DNA from: an uncultured Collinsella sp.
Lineage (GTDB): Bacteria; Actinomycetota; Coriobacteriia; Coriobacteriales; Coriobacteriaceae
Assembly: GCA_958415525.1 (NCBI GenBank)
Contig: CATYZE010000014.1
Coordinates: forward strand, 1-56,695
Direction: 5' to 3'
Length of the DNA: 56,695 nt
A program made the position numbers and the translations under genes. The notes beneath the pieces were generated by a model. That model saw only the letters and a list, made by a program, of their open reading frames with translations, searched no databases and was not told where the DNA came from. How positions within the stretch are numbered: position 1 is the first letter of the stretch; each line of letters opens with the position of its first letter. Shown here piece by piece: positions 42,380 through 49,847 of the stretch.

Positions 42380-43189
42380 TTATATGCTCCGTTTTCTGAT
42401 AGCACCCTTGATAGCCCAACAAAGTCCGAGGATGACAATGGGAACGACTGTTGCCAGCGCTACAAATAGCAACGTCCCCGGCACGATGAATTGAATTGGC
42501 CGCGGGGACGCAAGGGTCGCCAGCCATGTCAAGTGCAGTGGCATATTTGGATTCCCGTACCCCAAATAAAGCAGCAGGATGATGAACGATAGAACAAACG
42601 CGCCATTTCCAAAGAGCGAGATGGCCAAGACGAGCAGCAGGCATAACGTTGCGCAAATCAAGGCAGCAAGAGACAGCCGAATAAGAAACTCTCCGATCAT
42701 ATCCATCGTCATTCCTGTGCCACTCGCGCTTTGGACCGCACCAACGAGTATCGAAAAGAGAACAAAACCACCGACAAGCGTGACAATCGAGACAAGAGTC
42801 CTTGCAACCAACAACTGTACTGTTTTCATTCCCCTTGCATAGGAAACAAGCCATTGAGATCCCGTTATCGGAGTTCGAAACGCATAGCCGATAACGAGAA
42901 CAGCAACAATAGGAAAGAACAGAGAATGGGCAAGCGGTGCCACAGCGGAAAGGTAGCGAGCTCCATCTTTAACGAGGTCTCCCGGAATTCCCCCGAAACC
43001 ATATTGTGGGTTTGGAAAGAAGCCCATAACACCGTCGCCAAGCCAATCGCTCGTTCCGTAGGCTCTCCATGGTTCATAAGACACAGAATAAAGCAATGCG
43101 AGTACGAAACCTGCCGCAATCAGCAGAAGAGGCGCTTTGCTCTTCATAACTCGATAGGCTTCAGCCTTAATCATATCTTCGCAGCGCAT
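42380..43189 (-). CDS. ABC-2 type permease, second subunit
   Basis: 269 residues from ATG 43189 (GGAGGGGG upstream). Six hydrophobic segments; the N-terminal MIKAEAYRVMKSKAPLLLI is typical of ABC-2 permeases. It pairs with the 43192 permease and the 43973 ATPase. Role: self-immunity or export of the peptide. It ends directly at the radical SAM leader. Confidence 0.82.
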   Translation of the reverse strand: MRCEDMIKAEAYRVMKSKAPLLLIAAGFVLALLYSVSYEPWRAYGTSDWLGDGVMGFFPNPQYGFGGIPGDLVKDGARYLSAVAPLAHSLFFPIVAVLVIGYAFRTPITGSQWLVSYARGMKTVQLLVARTLVSIVTLVGGFVLFSILVGAVQSASGTGMTMDMIGEFLIRLSLAALICATLCLLLVLAISLFGNGAFVLSFIILLLYLGYGNPNMPLHLTWLATLASPRPIQFIVPGTLLFVALATVVPIVILGLCWAIKGAIRKRSI

Positions 43190-43191
43190 TT

Positions 43192-43995
43192 CTACCCCCT
43201 CCTCGCTTTGATTCCCATGACCCCGAGCTGCAACGAAACAACGGTGCAAATAACAGAGAAAAGAATGATCTGATTAATGGCTAGGCCTTGAAAGCACAGA
43301 TTTCCAAGATGGCGTAAGTATGGTCCGACTGAGAGCCACCAGGGAATTAGCGTCGATGCGTGATTGGAAAAGACCACCAGCGTATATTCATCGGAGGCGA
43401 GCAGCGTCCCGACCAACACCAACATAATGCTAAGCGGTGCATTTCTAAGTAAATAGAAAACTGCCATCGACTGAGCTACTAATGCAGCCAAAATAGCATC
43501 AATCAAAAGCAACACGGGCAAGTATCTATCAAGAAACACCCGCCCATCCACATAGCAGCCAAGCGGAGATTTGAAGAGAGTGAATCCCGAAAACAGGTTG
43601 AACGCTGTTGAAGTTGCAATCGTCAGAACAAGCCACTTTGCGACAACGGCCTTTGCTACACCCGTCCCTTTTGCATACGTCACTTCAGAAGACCTGCTTT
43701 GATAATCCATGGCGCAGGAAATAACTATGCATCCGACTAGAACGAAAAACCACTCGTAGGTCATGAATAGTGCCGTCCGAACCGCCGAACCAGCCGGGTC
43801 AGTCTTGTCGAGGATGTTTGCAAAGAAACCAATCTGTTTGCCGACTCCCCCTAAATCAGATGTTCCATAAGTCCCATACATATTTGGATTACAGACATCT
43901 TTAACAATCCAAATTCCCCAGATCAACAACACGAAAAAGGCTGGATTTCTGAGCAACCGACGGGCTTCGCATCTAATCAGTCGCAGAAGTTGCAT
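43192..43995 (-). CDS. ABC-2 type permease, first subunit
   Basis: 267 residues, six membrane segments. LRLIRCEARRLLRNPAFFVLLIWGIWI is the ABC-2 opening, and NPNMYGTYGTSDLGGVG an extracellular loop resembling one in its partner (YEPWRAYGTSDWLGDG), so the two subunits are likely paralogues. It overlaps the ATPase gene by 23 bases. Confidence 0.82.
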   Translation of the reverse strand: MQLLRLIRCEARRLLRNPAFFVLLIWGIWIVKDVCNPNMYGTYGTSDLGGVGKQIGFFANILDKTDPAGSAVRTALFMTYEWFFVLVGCIVISCAMDYQSRSSEVTYAKGTGVAKAVVAKWLVLTIATSTAFNLFSGFTLFKSPLGCYVDGRVFLDRYLPVLLLIDAILAALVAQSMAVFYLLRNAPLSIMLVLVGTLLASDEYTLVVFSNHASTLIPWWLSVGPYLRHLGNLCFQGLAINQIILFSVICTVVSLQLGVMGIKARRG

Positions 43996-44701
43996 TATCT
44001 GCCTCCCCGATCAAATCCAAAAACCGCTTTTCCAGACTTCTGTCTTTGTAGGAGTTTTCTTCCTTAACGAGAAGTCTGCCTTGATGGAGAAAAGCAAAAG
44101 ATGTCGCAACTTTCTCCAATTCATCTAGGTTATGGCTTGAGATGAGCACCGTTTTATCCCGTTTGTCCTTCAACGACAGTAGGAGATCACGCACCTCAAT
44201 CACACCCACTGGATCGAGCCCGTTTATGGGTTCATCCATGATGAGTAGCTGCGGGTTGCCCAGAAGAGCCGTTCCGATATCCAGACGACGCTTCATGCCG
44301 AGCGAGTATTGTTTTACCGATGCATCCGCCGCATTTTCTAGGCCAACGGCAGTGAGCACTCGATTAACTTCACTTTTCGGCAACCCCCACTCGATACAGC
44401 GTGAGATCAAGTTTTCTCGACCGGTTAAGTTCAAGAATGCCCCACAGCCGTCGGGGACGAATCCGATATTTCTGCGTGCTCTTGCCAGACCTGTTCTCCT
44501 AGACTCGCCGAAAAAACTGATTGAGCCTTTCGTTGCTTTAAGCAAGCCAAGAAGAATATCAATCAACGTACTCTTCCCCGCGCCGTTCTCCCCAACGAGA
44601 GCGCACACTTCGCCCTCATCTATATCAAATGAAACATCAGACAACGCCCAGTTTTTGCCGTAGCGCTTTGATAGATCCTTGATTGAAATCGCATTACCCA
44701 T
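43973..44701 (-). CDS. ABC-2 transporter ATPase (immunity/export)
   Basis: 242 residues. Walker A is LVGENGAGKST, signature YSLGMKRRL (variant of LSGGQ, usual in CcmA/BcrA-type ATPases), Walker B LLIMDEPINGLDP and switch His in LISSHNLDEL. BcrA-like ATPases with two permeases often protect producers from their own bacteriocin. First gene after the precursor and its hairpin. Confidence 0.92.
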   Translation of the reverse strand: MGNAISIKDLSKRYGKNWALSDVSFDIDEGEVCALVGENGAGKSTLIDILLGLLKATKGSISFFGESRRTGLARARRNIGFVPDGCGAFLNLTGRENLISRCIEWGLPKSEVNRVLTAVGLENAADASVKQYSLGMKRRLDIGTALLGNPQLLIMDEPINGLDPVGVIEVRDLLLSLKDKRDKTVLISSHNLDELEKVATSFAFLHQGRLLVKEENSYKDRSLEKRFLDLIGEADNATSATD

Positions 44702-44716
44702 GTCTCATGAACCTCA

Positions 44717-44762
44717 TAAAAAGGCAGCGCGGCCGACGGATGGCAGTTATCGACCACGCTGC
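44717..44762 (-). terminator. Attenuating terminator after the precursor gene
   Basis: GCAGCGTGGTCG (44751-44762) pairs with CGGCCGCGCTGC (44724-44735) with two G-U pairs, then CTTTTT. It should let most transcripts end after the precursor and a fraction read on into the transport and maturase genes. Confidence 0.8.
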
Positions 44763-44802
44763 TTACCCTCTGCTGTCTTAACCAGCATTAACGTTCGTGT
44801 TG

Positions 44803-44913
44803 CTAGAAATGAACATATACGCCAAAACAGCTACAGCGCGAACACGGGTGGTAATTGCGGCAGCCACCACCGCCACCCTGCACGTTGCTACACGGATCGA
44901 TTACCCAGTTCAT
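44803..44913 (-). CDS. Cys-rich RiPP precursor peptide
   Basis: 36 residues: starts MNWVIDPCSNVQ, then five Gly, then CRNYHPCSRCSCFGVYVHF. Cysteines are at 8, 18, 24, 27 and 29. AAAGGAGG lies 5 bases before the ATG, the strongest ribosome-binding site in the cluster. It lies first behind the promoter/palindrome and ahead of a hairpin, ABC genes and a radical SAM/SPASM maturase. The Gly run could be a cleavage point before C18, leaving a 19-residue core; this is inference. I know no family with this spacing (C-x9-C-x5-C-x2-C-x-C). Confidence 0.85.
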   Translation of the reverse strand: MNWVIDPCSNVQGGGGGCRNYHPCSRCSCFGVYVHF

Positions 44914-44952
44914 AATTACCTCCTTTCGATTTATCGTCTGTTTTAATACTCC

Positions 44953-44984
44953 GTTATCGTATATCGATAACATTATGATTTCAA
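44953..44984 (-). promoter_or_regulatory. Promoter and operator of the RiPP operon
   Basis: Minus strand TTGAAA (44979-44984), 17-base spacer, TACGAT (44956-44961). The -10 box is inside the perfect palindrome GTTATCG-N5-CGATAAC (44953-44971), the likely site of a repressor. A half-site TTATCGT recurs at 46026-46032 before the regulator operon. Confidence 0.75.
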
Positions 44985-45004
44985 GAACTATTTTCAAATA
45001 AATT

Positions 45005-45038
45005 AAGGCTCCTACCGATCGTTTGCGGTAGGAGCCTT
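45005..45038 (-). terminator. Terminator of the XRE regulator gene
   Basis: AAGGCTCCTACCG pairs perfectly with CGGTAGGAGCCTT; AATTTATTT follows on the minus strand. It separates the regulator pair from the precursor promoter. Confidence 0.85.
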
Positions 45039-45077
45039 GCATACGTATTTGTCTTCTTGTCTTCTTATTCTGTTTTG

Positions 45078-45404
45078 TTATTCCTTAGAAAGATCTACTA
45101 CGTAAACCTCTGTGGGCAATATCTCGGAAGGGTCGGGATTGCGTCTTTGCAAAATCTTATTCCGCGCACGCGCGATGGTAAGTTCCTCAAGCTCTATTTC
45201 ACTCACGCGACGGATCAAATCTCCCGGCTGACAATCCAACTCAACACAGATATCGAGCAATGTCTTCAAGCGTATAGCCTTAATTTTTGCATTACGGATT
45301 TTAGAAATGTTAGCTGGCGTATGCCCAGTCGCTCTTATTAGATCGGCATTTGTTTTCCCGGTCTTGAGCAAAAGTGTCTCAACCTCAATAATGAGATAAT
45401 CCAT
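45078..45404 (-). CDS. XRE-family regulator (YozG-like)
   Basis: 108 residues. HTH: VETLLLKTGKTNADLIRATGHTPANISKIRNAKIKAIRLKTLLDICVELDCQPGDLI. This short Cro/C1 type is often encoded next to DUF2975 proteins. ATG 45404 with AGGTGA upstream. It is the best candidate to bind the palindrome at 44953-44971. The C-terminal 45 residues are charged and unassigned. Confidence 0.85.
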   Translation of the reverse strand: MDYLIIEVETLLLKTGKTNADLIRATGHTPANISKIRNAKIKAIRLKTLLDICVELDCQPGDLIRRVSEIELEELTIARARNKILQRRNPDPSEILPTEVYVVDLSKE

Positions 45405-45414
45405 GGTCAATCAC

Positions 45415-45984
45415 CTAGACCAAATCATCGGACTGGGACTGCAAAAGCGCCCCATAGCGCCAGAAGATCGACAAAGCGAAAGCAACCATCATTGCAATGA
45501 TGGATCCCACATCCAAAGTGATGCCTGAGTCACCAATCTGAAGGAGAGCGGAATTCATACGACAGCTCAACATACAATTGCCCATCATTATTTTTAAATC
45601 GCTGCCAATCTGTAGGGAGCCCATCACAGCATTAATTGCAAATAGGCAAGCAATAACGGCAATCATCCGTGCATGTCGAATAGTAAAAGGCGATTGACGA
45701 CGGGCGACATCGAAGCTGATGCTTAACAATGTAAACTCCCCTGCAAAGAGCAAAACCGCCCATAGCGCCAAGTTTGGAAGCGCGATGCTGCCGCCCTCAC
45801 CAAGCTCAACGACCCCCTCGATTACCACTGCGCCATTCAAAATGCTATGGCATGCAACAACAAATGCCGAACCAAAGACGGCGATAGTAGCGATGGCTAT
45901 AAGTACCAGCATGGCACAAAGAACCATTCCGATTTTTCTCATGTTATCGAACGACATCTCAATTCTTTGAGCGCTATTCGCCAT
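45415..45984 (-). CDS. DUF2975-like membrane protein
   Basis: 189 residues with four membrane segments. The layout, with RRQSPFTIRHARMIAVIACLF in the middle, resembles DUF2975 proteins, which commonly accompany a YozG-like XRE regulator. Possibly a membrane sensor controlling the regulator downstream. AAAAGGAG precedes ATG 45984. It has three extra cysteines (MMGNCMLSCRM) in an outer loop. Confidence 0.75.
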   Translation of the reverse strand: MANSAQRIEMSFDNMRKIGMVLCAMLVLIAIATIAVFGSAFVVACHSILNGAVVIEGVVELGEGGSIALPNLALWAVLLFAGEFTLLSISFDVARRQSPFTIRHARMIAVIACLFAINAVMGSLQIGSDLKIMMGNCMLSCRMNSALLQIGDSGITLDVGSIIAMMVAFALSIFWRYGALLQSQSDDLV

Positions 45985-46054
45985 AGTAACTCCTTTTGCC
46001 ATCCAGCAGATCTTATTCAATTATTTTATCGTTACCGGAAACTCTTCTCTACAA

Positions 46055-46085
46055 GAAAAGGGACGCTCCCTCATCGGGAACGCCC
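46055..46085 (-). terminator. Terminator of clpC
   Basis: GGGCGTTCCC and GGGAGCGTCCC pair with one bulge, followed by CTTTTCTT on the minus strand. Confidence 0.75.
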
Positions 46086-46111
46086 CCATCATGCAAGGTT
46101 ATAGTCAATCC

Positions 46112-48754
46112 TTACAGCGCGCCAGAGCCGGCTTGCATCATGCCGCCGGGACCCGAGCTCACGCCGCCGCTCACGGGCGCGGCGTTGCCGGTGTGCGGTG
46201 CCGCCGGGGCGGTATCGCCACCGAACGTGCCCGCCGGACGCGGTGCCGGGATCTCGCCCGCGCCGTGGCTAAAGACAAACTTGCCATCGGCCACGTCGCA
46301 CAGGACGGTATCGCCCTCGCCCCACTCGCCGGCCAGAAGCTCCTCGGACAGCGGGTCCTCGATGAGCTTTTGAATAGCACGGCGCAGCGGACGCGCACCG
46401 TTGGTGAGGTCGGTGCCCTCGGCCACGATCTTATCATAGGCCGCATCGGTGAGTTTGATGTTCATGCCGTTGGCAATCAAACGCTGACGCAGGTCGTCCA
46501 CCAGCAGGTGAGCGATCTTGGTGAGATTCTCGCCCGAGAGCTTCTGGAACACCACGATGTCGTCGATGCGGTTGAGCAGCTCGGGGCGGAACAGGCGCTT
46601 GAGCTCGCCCATCGCGCGGCCGCGGATCTCACTCGAGGTGAGGCCCTGCTCGCCGGTGGTGCCAAAGCCAACGCTCGCATCCTGCGCGATCTCGCGGGCG
46701 CCCACGTTTGACGTCATGATGATCACCGTATTGCGGAAGTCGACCGTCTTGCCCTGGCTATCGGTCAGACGGCCCTCCTCCAACACCTGCAGCAGGATAT
46801 TGAAGATGTCGGGGTGCGCCTTCTCGATCTCGTCGAACAGCACGACCGAGTACGGGTGACGGCGAACAGCCTTGGTGAGCTGGCCGCCCTCGTCGTGGCC
46901 CACATAGCCCGGGGGACTACCGATGAGCTTGGAGACCTCGAACTCACTGCCAAACTCCGACATATCGAAGCTGATGAGCGCGTCCTTGCTGCCAAAGAGA
47001 TACTCGGCGAGCGTCTTGGCGAGCTCGGTTTTGCCCGTGCCGGTGGGGCCCAGGAAGATAAAGCTGCCGCCGGGGCGACGCGGGTCCTTGAGCGGCGAGC
47101 GGCTGCGGCGTACGGCCTTGGCGACCGCCTCGACAGCCTCATCCTGACCGATGATGCGCGTCTTGAGCACGCTTTCGGCCTGCAGCAGGCGACGGCTCTC
47201 GCTCTCGGTAAGCGAGGACACCGGCACGCCCGAGGTCACGGACACGATATCGGCGATCTGGGAGACATCGATGGTGAGCGGGCTGGCGTCGAGCTCGGCG
47301 GTCCAGGCGGCCTTGGCCTCGGCGAGTTCAATCTCGGCAGCCTTCTGCTGCTCGGTGATCTCGGCGGCCTTGTTCATGTCGTCGCTCTCGGTGGCCTCCT
47401 GCGCGGCGGCCTTGAGCTCCTCGATGCGATGCTCGGCCTCGCGCACCGGCTTGGGCGCGCGATTCGCGGCGATGCGAGCGCGGGCACCGGCCTCGTCAAT
47501 GAGGTCGATGGCCTTATCGGGCAGGAAGCGATCCTGGATGTAGCGGTTGGAAAGGTTCGCGGCGGCCTCGATAGCACCCTGCGTATAGCGCACATGGTGG
47601 TGCTCCTCGTAGCGTGGCTTGAGCGCGGTCAGGATCTTGACCGTGTCCTCGACGCTCGGCTCCTCGACATCGATGGTCTGGAAGCGGCGCTCAAAGGCCG
47701 GGTCCTTGGTGAGGTACTTGCGGAATTCCTCGGCCGTGGTGGCACCGATAATCTGGAAGGCACCACGTGCGAGCACGGGCTTGAGCATGGAGCTCGCGTC
47801 GATGGAGCCCTCGGCGGAACCGGCACCGATGATGGTGTGCATCTCATCGATAAATAGGATGACGTCGTCGGCGTCGGTGGCCTCCTGGATCACGTTCTTG
47901 AGGCGCTCCTCAAACTCGCCGCGATACTTGGCGCCTGCAACGAGGCCCGGCAGGTCGAGCGTCCAGATATTCTGGTTCATGAGGTTCTCGGGCACGTTGC
48001 CGGCTGCAATCTGCTGGGCCAGACCCTCGACGATGGCCGTCTTGCCCACGCCGGGGTCGCCCAGAATGAGCGGGTTGTTCTTGGTGCGACGCGAAAGAAT
48101 TTCCATCATACGCTGGACTTCCTTTTCGCGGCCGATCACCGGATCGAGTTCGCCGTCGCGCGCCTTCTGCGTAAGGTTGGTCGCGAACTGCTTAAGTGTA
48201 TCGGTACCGCTCCCCTTTTGCTGGGAGGTATCCGAGCCGCTAAAGAACGGCAGGCCCGTACCGGGACGACCAGCACCGGCGCCAGCGAGCGGACGCTTCT
48301 TATCCTGGTCCTTGGCGGTGAGTTTCTCGATAGCCTTTTTGATGGAGGCGGACGACACACCCAGGCGCATGAGGATGTCCATGGCCATGCCGTTGCCCTC
48401 TTCGACGATGCCGATCAGCAAGTGCTCGGTCGACACGTAGGTCTGGTTGTTCTCACGCGCCACGCGGAATGAACGCTCCATCACGCTAATGACGAGCGGC
48501 GTAAAGGCGAGCTTGGCCGCCTCGGTCTCCTCGCTGGGCTCGGGAACCGTGGTCTGGACCTCTTTGAGAGTATCCATGATGTCATCGTAGGAGATGTCGA
48601 GCGAACGCAGTGCCTCGGCGGCAATGCCCTCGTCCTCCTTAGCGAGTGCGAGCAGCAGGTGCTCGGTACCCACCTTATTTGAGTGAAGATCGAGCGCTTC
48701 TTGCTTGGCCATGGACATGACCTTGCGCGCGCGATCGGTAAAACGGTCTAACAT
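46112..48754 (-). CDS. clpC: ATP-dependent Clp protease ATPase subunit ClpC
   Basis: 880 residues. Two Clp_N repeats (about 1-145), the first AAA+ domain with GDPGVGKTAIVEGLAQ, a coiled M-domain (RIEELKAAAQEATESDDMNKAAEITEQQKAAEIELAE), a second AAA+ domain with GPTGTGKTELAKTLAEYLFG, and the C-terminal D2 small domain. A Pro/Gly/Ala-rich tail of about 50 residues is unusual. It unfolds substrates for ClpP. AGAGGAA precedes ATG 48754. Upstream CAAAGCGCC-type hairpin (48789-48815); no recognisable CtsR or HspR box. Confidence 0.97.
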   Translation of the reverse strand: MLDRFTDRARKVMSMAKQEALDLHSNKVGTEHLLLALAKEDEGIAAEALRSLDISYDDIMDTLKEVQTTVPEPSEETEAAKLAFTPLVISVMERSFRVARENNQTYVSTEHLLIGIVEEGNGMAMDILMRLGVSSASIKKAIEKLTAKDQDKKRPLAGAGAGRPGTGLPFFSGSDTSQQKGSGTDTLKQFATNLTQKARDGELDPVIGREKEVQRMMEILSRRTKNNPLILGDPGVGKTAIVEGLAQQIAAGNVPENLMNQNIWTLDLPGLVAGAKYRGEFEERLKNVIQEATDADDVILFIDEMHTIIGAGSAEGSIDASSMLKPVLARGAFQIIGATTAEEFRKYLTKDPAFERRFQTIDVEEPSVEDTVKILTALKPRYEEHHHVRYTQGAIEAAANLSNRYIQDRFLPDKAIDLIDEAGARARIAANRAPKPVREAEHRIEELKAAAQEATESDDMNKAAEITEQQKAAEIELAEAKAAWTAELDASPLTIDVSQIADIVSVTSGVPVSSLTESESRRLLQAESVLKTRIIGQDEAVEAVAKAVRRSRSPLKDPRRPGGSFIFLGPTGTGKTELAKTLAEYLFGSKDALISFDMSEFGSEFEVSKLIGSPPGYVGHDEGGQLTKAVRRHPYSVVLFDEIEKAHPDIFNILLQVLEEGRLTDSQGKTVDFRNTVIIMTSNVGAREIAQDASVGFGTTGEQGLTSSEIRGRAMGELKRLFRPELLNRIDDIVVFQKLSGENLTKIAHLLVDDLRQRLIANGMNIKLTDAAYDKIVAEGTDLTNGARPLRRAIQKLIEDPLSEELLAGEWGEGDTVLCDVADGKFVFSHGAGEIPAPRPAGTFGGDTAPAAPHTGNAAPVSGGVSSGPGGMMQAGSGAL

Positions 48755-48940
48755 GCTAGTTCCTCTTAGACGAGCTAGTTTTTTCAAACGCAAAGCGCCA
48801 CTCGTGGCGGCGCTTTGGTCTCTTTACCCATATGGAGTATATGTTAACCGCTGGGGCCTTTTCCGCATGCAGCCATACGACAACGTCTACAAAAAAGGAA
48901 TCGCCAGGTGCGGCGGGCGCTCTAGGTTAGAGGCTGTTGC

Positions 48941-49543
48941 CTAGCAGGCAGGCTCGGCGTCCATGCTCTCGGCAACGTCATTGACGGCATCGGCAACGGG
49001 AGCGCCCGGCATGCGCACGAGTTCCATGTGCGGCTCGGCAAAGACCGTGCCCATGGGGAAGGCGCGGCGGAAGACAAAGCGAGCAACCGGACCGGCCACC
49101 AGCAGGTTCCAGGGCAGGGCCATGATAAAGTTGCGCGGAATGTTAACGAGCCACATCATCGGCAGCAGCTGCAGGTTGGCGAGCGGGCCGCCGGGCATGT
49201 GGAACAGGCCCTCGCACGCACCGTAGAGCGACATGATGATGACCATAGGAACGACCATGCAGGAGCTGACGGCGAGCGTCATGGCAAGCGGCGAGCTCTT
49301 GCCCGGCGTGACCAGGAATTTAAAGGCGAAACCCTTGGCGAGCGGGCTGGCGACAAACCAGTCGCAGCACATGGCAAAAACGTAGGCAACGGGGAAGCCG
49401 AGCCACGCGGCGGCAACAACCTCGCCGTTGATGGCCCCATGCTGCAGGGCAACGTTGTAGATGCTCATCCAGAGCACCATGCAAAAGCACATGATAAAGG
49501 TGAACAGCAGGCTCTCTCGTTTGTTGATAGGCATAAAGGGCAT
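48941..49543 (-). CDS. DUF2798-like four-helix membrane protein
   Basis: 200 residues made of two similar halves, each with two membrane helices: INKRESLLFTFIMCFCMVLWMSIYNVAL / GKSSPLAMTLAVSSCMVVPMVIIMSLYG, each followed by an aromatic/Pro loop. This internal repeat fits DUF2798 tandem proteins. Function is unknown. AAAGGA is 2 bases before the ATG 49543 and 11 before a second one at 49534; either may be used. A transcription-stop hairpin lies in its leader. Confidence 0.7.
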   Translation of the reverse strand: MPFMPINKRESLLFTFIMCFCMVLWMSIYNVALQHGAINGEVVAAAWLGFPVAYVFAMCCDWFVASPLAKGFAFKFLVTPGKSSPLAMTLAVSSCMVVPMVIIMSLYGACEGLFHMPGGPLANLQLLPMMWLVNIPRNFIMALPWNLLVAGPVARFVFRRAFPMGTVFAEPHMELVRMPGAPVADAVNDVAESMDAEPAC

Positions 49544-49577
49544 GGTCCTTTCTGTGTTACGCCGCTACGCCATGCAA

Positions 49578-49629
49578 CAAAAACGGGCGAGCAAGATGGA
49601 GCTGTTGGAACTTCATCTCGCCCGCCCGT
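49578..49629 (-). terminator. Terminator-like hairpin in the leader of the DUF2798-like gene
   Basis: Minus strand ACGGGCGGGCGAGATGA folds onto TCCATCTTGCTCGCCCGT, followed by TTTTTG, about 35 bases before the start codon. Position upstream of the gene suggests regulated readthrough. The leader 49544-49740 has no riboswitch class that I recognise. Confidence 0.75.
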
Positions 49630-49744
49630 GGTACGTGCGTCTGCGACTACTTATGTGGTGGAACCAGCCTAGCACGAAAACCCCGCGCTTCGTAAGCGTT
49701 GAGTTTATGGAGATGCAGGGCACCAATAATCCCCCGACCCCATA

Positions 49745-49811
49745 AGTTGCGGTGGAATACGGACTGTTTTGACCCTTTAAGCAGCAATTCAGTCCCTATT
49801 TCACCGCAACT
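49745..49811. repeat. Intergenic palindrome with AGTTGCGGTG termini, copy 2
   Basis: AGTTGCGGTGGAAT (49745-49758) and ATTTCACCGCAACT (49798-49811), plus GGACTG/CAGTCC inside. Termini as at 4067-4133, interior different. Confidence 0.85.
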
Positions 49812-49814
49812 CAT

Positions 49815-49847
49815 TTGGTGCAAAGTAACCTGTCCCCCTTGCACCAA
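49815..49847. repeat. GGGGACAGGT-loop palindrome
   Basis: TTGGTGCAA (49815-49823) pairs with TTGCACCAA (49839-49847); on the minus strand the loop is GGGGGACAGGTTACT. It ends one base before the stop of the ThrE-like gene. Confidence 0.8.

Noticed and set aside
33293..46000. Prophage or integrative element
   Set aside because: Accessory genes cluster here but no integrase, terminase, portal or conjugation gene is present.
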